DNA of 38,583 bases, taken from an uncultured Clostridia bacterium. GTDB lineage: Bacteria > Bacillota > Clostridia > TANB77 > CAG-508. Of the stretch, positions 1 to 8,035 are shown one piece after another (the first letter of the stretch is position 1; each line of letters starts with the position of its first letter). A program made the translations under genes and the position numbers. Below the pieces are notes generated by a model, which did not search any database, was not told the DNA's origin, and worked only from the letters and a program-made list of their open reading frames with translations. The stretch is taken from positions 1-38,583 of the forward strand of contig CALXKA010000010.1 of NCBI GenBank assembly GCA_944388765.1. The letters run 5' to 3'.

Positions 1-126
1 TAAAAGTACACTTTTTAGTGTGTCTATTAAAGATGTTATTAAATTTAATTAATATAAAATAAAAAAATAAGATAAATAGAGATATCGAGAGATAATCGTT
101 CATTTATAGAGATAGGAGTGTATTAA

Positions 127-1089
127 ATGATTGATAAAGAAAAAAATCCAGATTATATAAATTTTTTTTTAGATTATAGTGCTACAATTTTAAATAAATC
201 TCCTAATAGTATAAAAGAATATAATTATGATTTGAATATGTTTTTTAAATTTATAAAGGTACATTTTAATTTGACAAAAGAAAAGGATTTTTCAAAAATA
301 AATATTGATGACATTTCACTAGACACCGTAAAAAAAATCAAATTAGATGACATTCATGCTTTTTTAAGTTATATGGCAATAGAATTAAAAAGTAAATCAG
401 CAACAAGAGCAAGAAAAGCTTCAACAATAAGAATATTCTTCAATTATTTATCACAAAAAGCTAATTTGATAGAAATAAATCCAGCTCAGAATTTGGAAAC
501 TCCTAAGTCTGATAAAAGACTTCCTAAATATCTTAATCTTGAACAAAGCCAAAAACTCTTAGAGGTTGCATCTAACGAAGATAATAGAAATTACCAAAGA
601 GATTACGCTATAATAACATTATTTTTAAATTGTGGTCTTCGTTTGTCAGAATTAGTGGGAATAAATATAAATGATATTGATTTTAGTGAAGCAAGATTAA
701 CTGTTATTGGTAAAGGAAATAAGGAAAGAATAATATATTTAAATAAATCTTGTCTAAAAGCCTTATATGAATATTTAGAAGTTAGACCTAAAATCAATTA
801 TAATAAAGCTCTTTTTTTAAGTGAGAGAAAAGAAAGAATCAGTAGGAGAACTGTCCAACATATAGTAGATAAAGAACTAAAAAATGCTGGGCTTGATAGA
901 AAAAATTTCTCTACGCACAAATTAAGACATACAGCAGCTACTTTAATGTATCAATATGGTAATGTTGATATTAGGGCTTTACAAGTATTATTAGGTCATG
1001 AAAGTATATCTACTACCGAAATTTACACACATGTTAATAATGAGCAAGTAAGAGATGCTGTTGAAAAAAATCCATTAGCAAATATATAA
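127..1089 (+). CDS. xerC: Tyrosine recombinase, XerC/XerD type
   Basis: A 320-residue site-specific tyrosine recombinase that would act on supercoiled DNA in the cytoplasm. The N-terminal SAM-like core-binding domain covers about residues 10-115 and the catalytic domain about 135-315. All catalytic residues are visible: Arg172 in GLRLSELVG, Lys196 in GKGNKER, His264 and Arg267 in HKLRH, His291 in LGHESISTTEIY and nucleophile Tyr300. The length fits chromosome-dimer resolvases (about 300 residues) better than phage integrases. The ATG follows a GATAGGAG ribosome site. The gene stands alone between the window edge and a hairpin terminator, with no dif-like site or mobile genes seen nearby. XerC versus XerD cannot be settled from this sequence; the symbol is the closest fit. 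Confidence 0.88.
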   Translation: MIDKEKNPDYINFFLDYSATILNKSPNSIKEYNYDLNMFFKFIKVHFNLTKEKDFSKINIDDISLDTVKKIKLDDIHAFLSYMAIELKSKSATRARKASTIRIFFNYLSQKANLIEINPAQNLETPKSDKRLPKYLNLEQSQKLLEVASNEDNRNYQRDYAIITLFLNCGLRLSELVGININDIDFSEARLTVIGKGNKERIIYLNKSCLKALYEYLEVRPKINYNKALFLSERKERISRRTVQHIVDKELKNAGLDRKNFSTHKLRHTAATLMYQYGNVDIRALQVLLGHESISTTEIYTHVNNEQVRDAVEKNPLANI

Positions 1090-1096
1090 TAATAAC

Positions 1097-1133
1097 GGAG
1101 TATAATTAGTTAAGTTTTTACTAATCATACTCC
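1097..1133 (+). terminator. Hairpin terminator after the recombinase
   Basis: GGAGTAT and ATTAGT pair with ACTAAT and ATACTCC, followed by TATTATTTTTAT. It lies between convergent genes and may serve both strands. Confidence 0.75.
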
Positions 1134-1141
1134 TATTATTT

Positions 1142-2008
1142 TTATGGTTCACCTTTTATATCATCTTCTACATCTTGGTTATTCTTATTAATTATATTAT
1201 GAACTTTTAAGTAATATGGTTGTATGTCTAAAAGACTATCCATATATATTATATTACCATCAACATCATTTATTTTTAAATTAGGGAAAGTTTTAATCAT
1301 CTTTTTGTCTCCCCAAAAAGTATATATAAAATCTGATAAATTCTTATTTCCATATATCTTTTCATATTGTTCAGTTACTAATTGTCTATTAGCAACATTT
1401 AAATCATTTTTTTCAATCATTCTTACTAAGAAAAACTCTATTGCGAAAGCAGTAGCTATACAATCTATCATTAATAAAGTAAATACCGTAACCACAAAAG
1501 TTTTTAATGCTTTTTGTGTTTTAAATTTACTTTTAATCCAATTTATTATTCTATCAACTTTTGGATTCAATGAAGCTATTAAATATATACCTAAAAATCC
1601 CCAAAATATAGAAAAATAAACGCATATTCTTCCGTTCAAATTAAGAGGCATATTAGAATAATCCCACCATTTTACACCTAATACCATCTCACCAAATAAA
1701 CTAACAACATATTCAACAATAGATCCAACAACAAATCCACCTAAAAATAAAGCATTATACTTTTTAGGAAATTTGTGTAAACATACTATCATTACTACTG
1801 CCCCTAATCCATATATACCACAAAAAGGGCCATATAAAAAGCTTTGTCTACTTTCCCAAACTCCTTTTGTAATCATTCCATATATAGTTTCTATTATATA
1901 TCCAGCCACACTATATATAATAAAATATGCCAGTATTCTCCATATACTTATTCCATTTATAGCAATTCTCTTTTTTAACTTTTTACTATCTTTTTCCGTT
2001 CCTTCCAT
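1142..2008 (-). CDS. Multi-pass membrane protein, PF06541-type 'putative ABC transporter permease'
   Basis: A protein of 288 residues with about five or six hydrophobic segments in its first 200 residues and a hydrophilic C-terminal tail. The motifs ETIYG, FLYGPFCGIYGLGA and the WWDYS-N-LNGRICV stretch are typical of the PF06541 family, often labelled 'ABC transporter permease' although transport has not been shown. I place the start at the ATG at 2008, which follows GGAGG at good distance; an in-frame TTG 12 bases upstream overlaps that ribosome site and is unlikely. The signal peptidase gene ends 18 bases upstream, so the two are probably co-transcribed. The substrate is unknown. Confidence 0.75.
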   Translation of the reverse strand: MEGTEKDSKKLKKRIAINGISIWRILAYFIIYSVAGYIIETIYGMITKGVWESRQSFLYGPFCGIYGLGAVVMIVCLHKFPKKYNALFLGGFVVGSIVEYVVSLFGEMVLGVKWWDYSNMPLNLNGRICVYFSIFWGFLGIYLIASLNPKVDRIINWIKSKFKTQKALKTFVVTVFTLLMIDCIATAFAIEFFLVRMIEKNDLNVANRQLVTEQYEKIYGNKNLSDFIYTFWGDKKMIKTFPNLKINDVDGNIIYMDSLLDIQPYYLKVHNIINKNNQDVEDDIKGEP

Positions 2009-2026
2009 TATTACCTCCAAATTTTA

Positions 2027-2617
2027 TTATTTTCTGACATTTTCTACCTTAAATTTCTCATGTCTTATTTTTCTTCTATGTTTAACTTTTACTATATGAA
2101 TCAAACAAAAAATTAATATAATAAATAAAATAGTCAATATATATCTATTTCTTAAAAATTCTATAAAATACCCCATATTACTAATCTTAAAAATATATTT
2201 ACCTTCTATCTGATCATAAGAAATCTTATCTTTGTCTTCTAATTTATTATTGTCGCCTTTTGTAGTATAAAAAGTTTGTCCTCCAATATTTTCTATTTTT
2301 ACAACTCTATGAGTAATAATCTCCTTATTATTATCAAATGCTATAATATCGTTTATTTCTATATTTTCCTCTGGTACTTCTTTTACAATTATAACATCAT
2401 TTTTATTAATAGTTTTTTCCATACTCCTTGACATTATTTCAAAACTTTTATATCCTAAAAAATCAGGTATTTCTCTTGGATTAATAATATACTTTATTAT
2501 CAATGTAATATTATATATTATTATCGGTATAATAATCAAACATATACATATGTTAAATATTTTTAATATAATTAATGATCTATTCTTCTTTTTTTCAAAA
2601 TCTACTATTTTATACAT
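2027..2617 (-). CDS. sipW: Signal peptidase I, ER/SipW type
   Basis: A membrane serine protease that removes signal peptides from exported proteins. The protein has 196 residues, with transmembrane segments near residues 16-45 and 158-176. Ser65 in SRSMEKT is the predicted nucleophile. The general base position carries His103 in the THRVV motif instead of lysine, which marks the archaeal/ER-like SipW class rather than the ordinary bacterial SipS class. TKGDNN at about 119-124 is the conserved box E. In other Firmicutes SipW-type enzymes process matrix proteins such as TasA; here the nearby exported substrate candidates are the LPKTG protein and sortase. It shares a transcript with the downstream membrane protein. 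Confidence 0.85.
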   Translation of the reverse strand: MYKIVDFEKKKNRSLIILKIFNICICLIIIPIIIYNITLIIKYIINPREIPDFLGYKSFEIMSRSMEKTINKNDVIIVKEVPEENIEINDIIAFDNNKEIITHRVVKIENIGGQTFYTTKGDNNKLEDKDKISYDQIEGKYIFKISNMGYFIEFLRNRYILTILFIILIFCLIHIVKVKHRRKIRHEKFKVENVRK

Positions 2618-2649
2618 GCAACTTTACCTTTTCATTATAATTTTTAATT

Positions 2650-2678
2650 ATAATATCATATTATGATATTTTTCTCAA
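2650..2678 (-). promoter_or_regulatory. Promoter of the signal peptidase gene with an overlapping inverted repeat
   Basis: -35 TTGAGA (2673-2678) and -10 TATTAT (2650-2655) are 17 bases apart. A 19-base palindrome, AATATCATA-T-TATGATATT (2652-2670), fills the spacer and touches the -10, so it could be an operator. Confidence 0.5.
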
Positions 2679-2719
2679 TTCATATTCAATATTGTAATAA
2701 AAATGTAATAGTATTTTTA

Positions 2720-2748
2720 TTTACAACTTTTAAATTTATATATATAAT
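2720..2748 (+). promoter_or_regulatory. Sigma-A promoter of the 2767 gene
   Basis: -35 TTTACA (2720-2725), 17-base spacer, -10 TATAAT (2743-2748). Confidence 0.6.
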
Positions 2749-2766
2749 AATTTTAGGAGGCTTGAA

Positions 2767-3222
2767 ATGGATAATACTAATGAAATTTTCAAACATAGAT
2801 TTAAAGAATGTGAAGGAGATCAACTTACATTATTAATTTCAGAAAAAGATCAAAAAGCATATCTTCCCTATCTTTATTCTGATATACAAGAAATATATAA
2901 AGAAAAAACAGATTTATATCATAATTTACAACAAGTTGTTGAAGACATATATATTATACCACTAGAAAAATTTAAAAATTCTTTTTTTTCTAGATTTAGA
3001 GAGACATATAATTTAATGAGATATAAAGAAAAAACATCTCTCTTTGAAGCATTTGATTTTTCATTAGAATTAATGTTTAAGTATGATCTTAATCCTATTA
3101 TTATTTCAGCCTGCAAAAATTTAGATGAATTAAATTTGTACTTAACCTGTCTAGAAAACAATAATCTAAATAAATTTAACTGTTTCAAAATTATTTTTGA
3201 AATAATGCCCAAAAAAGAATAA
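2767..3222 (+). CDS. Unknown protein, 151 residues
   Basis: I do not recognise this protein. It is soluble, acidic to neutral and probably mostly helical, with no signal peptide or membrane segment. Aromatic and charged residues are frequent (YLPYLYSDIQEIYKEK, SRFRETYNLMRYKEK). The ORF is credible: it has its own consensus promoter, an AGGAGG ribosome site ending 5 bases before the ATG, and a strong terminator that overlaps its stop codon. It is divergent from the signal peptidase gene and upstream of the sortase gene, so a role in the same surface module is possible but is only a guess from position. Confidence 0.65.
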   Translation: MDNTNEIFKHRFKECEGDQLTLLISEKDQKAYLPYLYSDIQEIYKEKTDLYHNLQQVVEDIYIIPLEKFKNSFFSRFRETYNLMRYKEKTSLFEAFDFSLELMFKYDLNPIIISACKNLDELNLYLTCLENNNLNKFNCFKIIFEIMPKKE

Positions 3223-3240
3223 GATTTCCTTATTCTTTTT
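3212..3240 (+). terminator. Terminator overlapping the stop codon of the 2767 gene
   Basis: Perfect 12-base arms (AAAAAGAATAAG / CTTATTCTTTTT) with a 5-base loop and a T-rich tail. Confidence 0.85.
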
Positions 3241-3339
3241 CTATACTTACCAAATAATTTTAATAATTTTTTATTATATTATTATTCTTTTTGTAAATAA
3301 TAAATTATATGAAATTTTTTATAAAAATTTGAGGTAATT

Positions 3340-3954
3340 ATGATACAAATTTTAACTACTAAAAATAAATATTATAAAAAAAAGTATTTATTTATTACCC
3401 AATTAATTCTTTCTATTATTATAATTTCGATAATTTTATATTTTATTTTTGATTATTTCTATAAAATTTATAAACAAGAACAAATTTCAAAACAAATAAC
3501 TAGCAATTATAATCTATCTAATCTATACAGCAATATAAACACACAAAAAAATGAAAATCCACTAGATAATACATTATTTGGTAACATAGAAATACCTAAA
3601 ATAAAAATAAATTATCCAATTTTTTCAAATCTAAACGAAGAATTATTAAAAATCGCCCCTTGTAAATTCTATGGAAATAATCTCAATGATATTGGTAATA
3701 TATGTATAGCAGGACATAATTATGATAATGGTAAATTTTTTAGTAATATATACCTATTAACTACTAATGATATAATATATATTTACTCCAATAATAAAGA
3801 AAAATACACTTATACCGTAACATCTATCTATGAAGTTAATCCTAATGATTTAAGTCCAATATTTCAATATGATCATAATAAAAAATATCTCACATTAATT
3901 ACATGTAATAATTTAAATGGTAATAGAATTATACTAAAAGCTATTCAAAATTAA
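3340..3954 (+). CDS. Sortase, class D-like
   Basis: A membrane-anchored cysteine transpeptidase that would link LPxTG proteins to peptidoglycan. It has 204 residues, with one N-terminal membrane segment at about 16-42 and the sortase fold from about 78. The catalytic triad is visible: His126 in IAGHNYDNGKFF, Cys189 in LTLITCNN and Arg196 in GNRIILKA. The segment GNIEIPKIKINYPIF is the usual start of the domain. The class is uncertain because class D and class B-like members of Clostridia look alike here. The ATG follows a GAGG ribosome site. The gene is convergent with a protein carrying an LPKTG sorting signal, its likely substrate. Confidence 0.85.
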   Translation: MIQILTTKNKYYKKKYLFITQLILSIIIISIILYFIFDYFYKIYKQEQISKQITSNYNLSNLYSNINTQKNENPLDNTLFGNIEIPKIKINYPIFSNLNEELLKIAPCKFYGNNLNDIGNICIAGHNYDNGKFFSNIYLLTTNDIIYIYSNNKEKYTYTVTSIYEVNPNDLSPIFQYDHNKKYLTLITCNNLNGNRIILKAIQN

Positions 3955-3955
3955 A

Positions 3956-3972
3956 AAAGCCTATATGGCTTT
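3956..3972. terminator. Bidirectional terminator between sortase and LPKTG gene
   Basis: AAAGCC-TATAT-GGCTTT hairpin with a T-rich run on both strands, strongest on the minus strand. Confidence 0.75.
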
Positions 3973-3985
3973 CTTTATTAATATA

Positions 3986-4348
3986 TTAAATATTTTTATA
4001 ATCTTTTATTTTCTTATAAGCATATATTGATGAAATTCCAAATACAACAAGTAATACTGCTACTGGTATTGAATCTGTAATTCCTGTTTTTGGTAAACTT
4101 GTATTATTATATATACTTGAATTATTAGTATTTCTATTTGTATTATTTGTATTGTTTGTATTTGTATTTGCTCTATTTGAATTACTATTATTAGTATTTG
4201 TATTATTAGTATTTGTATTATTACTCATATTATTTAAAGTTTCTGTTAAATCAATTTCTTCTGCTGCCATAACACTTGTGCTAAATAACATAACCATTAA
4301 ACTTACACATAAAACTAAAACTATTTTAACTAAATTTGACTTCTTCAT
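3986..4348 (-). CDS. Small LPKTG-anchored cell-surface protein with an Asn/Thr-rich stalk
   Basis: A secreted protein of 120 residues. It begins with a signal peptide (MKKSNLVK, a hydrophobic core, then a probable cut after VMA). A low-complexity middle is made almost wholly of Asn and Thr. It ends with the sorting signal SLPKTG, a hydrophobic helix and the positive tail KKIKDYKNI. Sortase would cut between Thr and Gly and attach it to the wall. There is no room for a folded functional domain, so it looks like a spacer, stalk or adhesin remnant. I chose the ATG at 4348 (7 bases after GAGGAG); ATG 4354 is also possible. The convergent sortase gene supports the call. Confidence 0.8.
   Translation of the reverse strand: MKKSNLVKIVLVLCVSLMVMLFSTSVMAAEEIDLTETLNNMSNNTNTNNTNTNNSNSNRANTNTNNTNNTNRNTNNSSIYNNTSLPKTGITDSIPVAVLLVVFGISSIYAYKKIKDYKNI
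4118..4230 (+). repeat. Short tandem repeats encoding the Asn/Thr stalk
   Basis: Repeated units close to GTATTTGTATTATTA on the plus strand. They encode alternating Asn and Thr codons on the minus strand and are prone to length change by slippage. Confidence 0.65.
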
Positions 4349-4403
4349 ATTCATTCTCCTCACCTTTATTTGTTTTTTATTAGTATTCTTATAACCATCG
4401 TTA

Positions 4404-4432
4404 ATTATACCATTTTTTCTAATATAATTCAA
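4404..4432 (-). promoter_or_regulatory. Promoter of the LPKTG protein gene
   Basis: -35 TTGAAT (4427-4432), 17-base spacer, -10 TATAAT (4404-4409). The remaining space to ychF holds a second weaker match (TTGACT/TAAAAT) and no other gene. Confidence 0.55.
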
Positions 4433-4565
4433 GTAATTACAACAAAAAACTATAAATACTACTCTTTTGTTTCTTACAATTTTTATTTTAAACTTAATTT
4501 ATATATAAGTCAATACTTTTTTCTATTTTTTATTTTACATTTTTATTACAGAATAATTACACTTA

Positions 4566-5657
4566 TTACACATTAAATTTAAATAAAACAATATCTCCAT
4601 CTTGCATTATATACTCTTTACCCTCTGAACGGACTAATCCTTTTTCTTTTGCAGCTAACATTGATCCTTCTTTTATTAAATCATCATATGAAACAATCTC
4701 TGCTTTAATAAATCCCCTTTGTATATCTGAGTGTATTTTTCCTGCTGCTTCTGGTGCCTTTGTACCTTTCTTTATTGTCCAAGCTCTAACTTCTGGTTCT
4801 CCTGCTGTTAAAAATGACATTAATCCTAGCAAATCATAACTTTTCTTTATAACTTTATCTAATCCAGATTCAGTTAATCCCAAAGCTTCTAACATCTCTT
4901 TCTTGTCATCATCATTTAAACTAGATAATTCCTCTTCTATTTTTACACACAAAGGTATAACTTCTGCATTCTCTTTTTTAGCATATTCCTTTACTTTTAA
5001 TACTAGTAAGTCATTTTCTATATTTTCTAGTTGTTCTTCTGAAACGTTAGCAATATATAATATAGGTTTTGTAGTTAATAAGAACATTTCTTTTACTAAT
5101 AATTGTTCATCTTCATTAAATTCAATTGTTCTTGCTGATAGCCCGTTTTCTAATGTTTGTTTTATTTTTTCTAATAAATCTATTTCAAATTGATATTTTT
5201 TATCTGCCTTTAAATTCTTTCTTGCTTTATCTAATCTTTTATTAACAGTTTCGATATCTGCAAATATAAGTTCTAAATTAATTGTTTCAATATCTCTTAT
5301 TGGATCTACATTACCATCAACATGAACAACATTAGAATCTTCAAAACATCTCACAACTTCACATATTGCATCAGTTTCACGGATATGAGATAAAAATTTA
5401 TTTCCCAGTCCTTCTCCATGACTAGCGCCTTTTACAAGTCCTGCTATATCAACAAATTCAATAATTGCATGTGTAACTTTTTGAGGATTATACATTTTTG
5501 CTAAATTATCTAATCTTTCATCTGGTACAGGAACAACACCCACATTGGGTTCAATCGTACAAAATGGATAATTTGCACATTCTGCTCCTGCTTTTGTTAT
5601 ACTATTAAACAATGTACTTTTTCCTACATTTGGTAATCCTACTATTCCTAATTTCAT
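4566..5657 (-). CDS. ychF: Redox-regulated ATPase YchF (Obg-family)
   Basis: An Obg-family P-loop protein that binds ATP rather than GTP and associates with ribosomes. Its 363 residues are the usual length. The Walker A/G1 motif is GLPNVGKST at 7-15, and DIAGLVKGASHGEGLGNKFL is the G3 region and family signature. The G4 position reads NVSE (in IANVSEEQL) in place of NKxD, which is the known reason for ATP preference. A coiled-coil region is followed by a C-terminal TGS domain ending in GDIVLFKFNV. The start has a GAGGAG ribosome site. It appears monocistronic, with its own promoter. Confidence 0.95.
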   Translation of the reverse strand: MKLGIVGLPNVGKSTLFNSITKAGAECANYPFCTIEPNVGVVPVPDERLDNLAKMYNPQKVTHAIIEFVDIAGLVKGASHGEGLGNKFLSHIRETDAICEVVRCFEDSNVVHVDGNVDPIRDIETINLELIFADIETVNKRLDKARKNLKADKKYQFEIDLLEKIKQTLENGLSARTIEFNEDEQLLVKEMFLLTTKPILYIANVSEEQLENIENDLLVLKVKEYAKKENAEVIPLCVKIEEELSSLNDDDKKEMLEALGLTESGLDKVIKKSYDLLGLMSFLTAGEPEVRAWTIKKGTKAPEAAGKIHSDIQRGFIKAEIVSYDDLIKEGSMLAAKEKGLVRSEGKEYIMQDGDIVLFKFNV

Positions 5658-5693
5658 TATTATTTCTCCTCTAATCTATATATTTACTATCAA

Positions 5694-5722
5694 ATTTTAA
5701 CATAGTTAACTAAATAAATCAA
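5694..5722 (-). promoter_or_regulatory. Promoter of ychF
   Basis: -35 TTGATT (5717-5722), 17-base spacer, -10 TAAAAT (5694-5699). Confidence 0.5.
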
Positions 5723-5730
5723 CTACCAAA

Positions 5731-5769
5731 AAAGAAAGCGGTAGCTTTATTCAGCTACCTTCTTTCTTT
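5731..5769 (-). terminator. Terminator overlapping the end of the small 5747 gene
   Basis: GGTAGCT (5740-5746) pairs with AGCTACC (5753-5759) and the stem extends through AAAGAAAG/CTTTCTTT. On the minus strand it runs into a T tract. The stop codon lies inside it. Confidence 0.8.
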
Positions 5770-5941
5770 CAGAAAGGCTAGTCCAGATCCAAGCTGGGAA
5801 ATAAAACAATCTTCCCGGAAGAGTCCTTCCTGCATCTTCTCTAAAACTCTGCTTTTTGTTTTCTGTATCTTCAATGTCTTTGCAAACATACCCGTTACAA
5901 AATGCCCAAAAAGCTACTACCATCATGATTACTAATGTCAT
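5747..5941 (-). CDS. Small unknown membrane protein, 64 residues
   Basis: I do not recognise this protein. It has one hydrophobic N-terminal segment (about residues 2-21, rich in Val, Met, Phe, Cys), then a charged stretch (KDIEDTENKKQSFRED) and an amphipathic aromatic segment (GRLFYFPAWIWTS). It is convincing as a gene: a near-consensus promoter, an AGAAGGAG ribosome site 4 bases before the ATG, and a strong terminator. GC content is plainly higher than in its neighbours, with codons such as CTG, GGG and CCG. The roughly 80-base leader holds two inverted repeats. It could be a membrane-active peptide or a regulatory small protein; a toxin role is only a guess. Confidence 0.65.
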   Translation of the reverse strand: MTLVIMMVVAFWAFCNGYVCKDIEDTENKKQSFREDAGRTLPGRLFYFPAWIWTSLSERKKVAE

Positions 5942-5954
5942 ATTACTCCTTCTG

Positions 5955-6002
5955 TTTCACTATCGCAGAAACCAGCGACTAAGAAAGAAAATTTTTCTTT
6001 CA
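5955..6002 (-). promoter_or_regulatory. Structured leader of the small 5747 gene
   Basis: Two inverted repeats lie between the predicted transcription start (about 6020) and the ATG: GAAAGAAAA/TTTTCTTTC near 5982-6002, and TCGC/GCGA with an 8-base loop near 5963-5980. The first may also act as the terminator of thrS. Confidence 0.4.
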
Positions 6003-6026
6003 AAAAACAACAGTTACCTTAAATCA

Positions 6027-6055
6027 ATTATACAACTTTTTAAAGTTTATGTCGA
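6027..6055 (-). promoter_or_regulatory. Promoter of the small 5747 gene
   Basis: -35 TCGACA (6050-6055), 17-base spacer, -10 TATAAT (6027-6032). It begins directly after the thrS stop codon. Confidence 0.6.
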
Positions 6056-6063
6056 TTTGCATA

Positions 6064-8001
6064 TTATTTACTAACTTTTTCTTTATCTTCTTCTATTACT
6101 TTATTAATAAATTCCTCTATTTTCATAGTTCCAACATCTCCATCTTTTCTTGAACGTACAGAAACAATATTTTGATCTGCTTCCTTTTGTCCTACTACTA
6201 ACATATATGGAACTTTTTCAAGCTGTGCTTCACGTATTTTATATCCTATTTTTTCATTTCTATTATCTACTTTCACACGTATTCTCTTTTCATGCATTAG
6301 TTTTTCAATTTTCTCTGCATATTCATATTGTTTCTCTGATATTGGTAATATTTTAACTTGTACTGGTGATAGCCATACAGGGAAATTACCTTTTGTTTCC
6401 TCTATTAAGAATGATATAAATCTATCAGAAGAACCCAATATTGCTCTATGTATAACTACTGGTCTATGAGCTTTTCCATCTTCTCCTATATATTCTAATT
6501 CAAATCTCTCTGGTAACGCAAAATCTAATTGACAAGTTGGTATTGTTACATCATGATTTAACGCAGTTTTTATTTGTATATCAATTTTAGGTCCATAAAA
6601 AGCTGCTTCTCCTTCTGCTTCATAAAAATCAATATTTAGCTCTGTTAAAATTTCTCGTAATTGATTTTCTGCTGTTTCCCACATTTCATCATTATCAATA
6701 TATTTTTCTTTATTATTTTTATCTCTTAAAGACAATCTATATTGAAAAGCTGAACTTGGGAATCCAAAATCTTTTTGATAAACTTCAACTATTAAATTTA
6801 AAACTTTTCCTACTTCTTCTTTTATTTGATCAGGTCTTACAAAAAGGTGTGCATCATTTTGACACATTTGACGAACACGCTCTAATCCACAAACAGCTCC
6901 ACTATTTTCATATCTAAAATCATGTGCTAATTCCCCAATTCTTATTGGCAAATCTCTATATGAATGCATTTTATTCTTATATATTAACATATGATGAGGA
7001 CAATTCATCGGTCTTAAAACCATTTCTTCTGTGTCCATTTTCATTATAGGAAACATGTCATCTTTATAATGATCCCAATGCCCACTTACTTTATACAATT
7101 CAGTATTTGCGAGTGATGGTGTATATACATGATCATATCCTAATGCGATTTCTTTATCTTGTATATATCGTTCCAATATTCTTCTTATTGTAGCACCATT
7201 TGGCAAATACATTGGCAAACCTGCTCCCACCAATTTGTGAGTCATAAATAAATCTAAATCTTTTCCTATTTTTCTATGATCCCTCTGTTTTGCTTCTTCT
7301 AATAAATTTAAATATTCTTCTAATTGACTGGCCTTTGGAAAAGAAATTGCATAAATCCTTTGAAGCATTTTGTTCTTTTCACTACCTCTCCAATATGCAC
7401 CAGAAGATGATAATATCTTTATTGTTTTTACTTTTCCTGTACTCTCTAAATGAGGCCCTGCACAAAGATCTGTAAAATCACCTTGTTTATAAAAACTTAT
7501 TTCTTCATTTTTTGGTAATTCTTCTATCAATTCTTGTTTATATGGTTGATCCTTCATTAATTCTAGTGCCTCTTTTTTTGGCAAAGAAAACTTTTCAATT
7601 TTTATATTTTCTTTAATTATTTTTTTCATTTCTTCTTGTATTTTCATTTTATCTTCATCTGTAAAAGGTTTATCTACATCAAAATCATAATAAAATCCTT
7701 CATCAATAGCTGGTCCTATTGCAAATTTAACATTTGGAAACAATCTTTTTACAGCTTGTGCCATTATATGTGATGTAGTATGCCAATAAGCCTTTTTCCC
7801 TTCTATATCAGATTCAAAAGTATGAATAACTAAATTACAATCTTCATTTATTTCATACCTTAAATCTTTTATTTCTCCATTAATTTCCCCGCAAGTTGCA
7901 ACACGTGCTAATCCTTCACTAATTTTTTTTGCTACATCAATAATTGCTGTTCCTCTATCTACCTCAATTATTGAATTGTCTTTTAATGTTATTTTTACCA
8001 T
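6064..8001 (-). CDS. thrS: Threonyl-tRNA synthetase
   Basis: Charges tRNA-Thr with threonine in the cytoplasm. The 645 residues match the bacterial class II enzyme. Order: TGS domain (1-62), editing domain with HTTSH at 74-78 and CAGPH at 180-184 (the two halves of the editing metal site), the class II catalytic core from about 245 with RPMNCPHH (zinc ligand Cys334), and the anticodon-binding domain from about 545. The ATG follows AAGGAGG at 8 bases. Expression is controlled by the T-box leader just upstream. A tRNA-Thr gene lies upstream on the same strand. No convincing terminator was found between its stop and the promoter of the next gene. Confidence 0.97.
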   Translation of the reverse strand: MVKITLKDNSIIEVDRGTAIIDVAKKISEGLARVATCGEINGEIKDLRYEINEDCNLVIHTFESDIEGKKAYWHTTSHIMAQAVKRLFPNVKFAIGPAIDEGFYYDFDVDKPFTDEDKMKIQEEMKKIIKENIKIEKFSLPKKEALELMKDQPYKQELIEELPKNEEISFYKQGDFTDLCAGPHLESTGKVKTIKILSSSGAYWRGSEKNKMLQRIYAISFPKASQLEEYLNLLEEAKQRDHRKIGKDLDLFMTHKLVGAGLPMYLPNGATIRRILERYIQDKEIALGYDHVYTPSLANTELYKVSGHWDHYKDDMFPIMKMDTEEMVLRPMNCPHHMLIYKNKMHSYRDLPIRIGELAHDFRYENSGAVCGLERVRQMCQNDAHLFVRPDQIKEEVGKVLNLIVEVYQKDFGFPSSAFQYRLSLRDKNNKEKYIDNDEMWETAENQLREILTELNIDFYEAEGEAAFYGPKIDIQIKTALNHDVTIPTCQLDFALPERFELEYIGEDGKAHRPVVIHRAILGSSDRFISFLIEETKGNFPVWLSPVQVKILPISEKQYEYAEKIEKLMHEKRIRVKVDNRNEKIGYKIREAQLEKVPYMLVVGQKEADQNIVSVRSRKDGDVGTMKIEEFINKVIEEDKEKVSK

Positions 8002-8035
8002 AACAAAACCTCCTTTTTTCCATCAGGGATAAATA

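Noticed and set aside
1..60. Short hairpin at the left edge (ACACT/AGTGT)
   Set aside because: Probably the terminator of a gene outside the window; too little sequence to call.
127..1089. Recombinase as an integrase of a mobile island
   Set aside because: Length and motifs fit the Xer type, and no phage, transfer or attachment features are nearby.
4152..4394. Plus-strand ORF opposite the LPKTG gene
   Set aside because: It is a Phe/Val/Leu-rich shadow of the Asn/Thr repeat, without ribosome site or family features.
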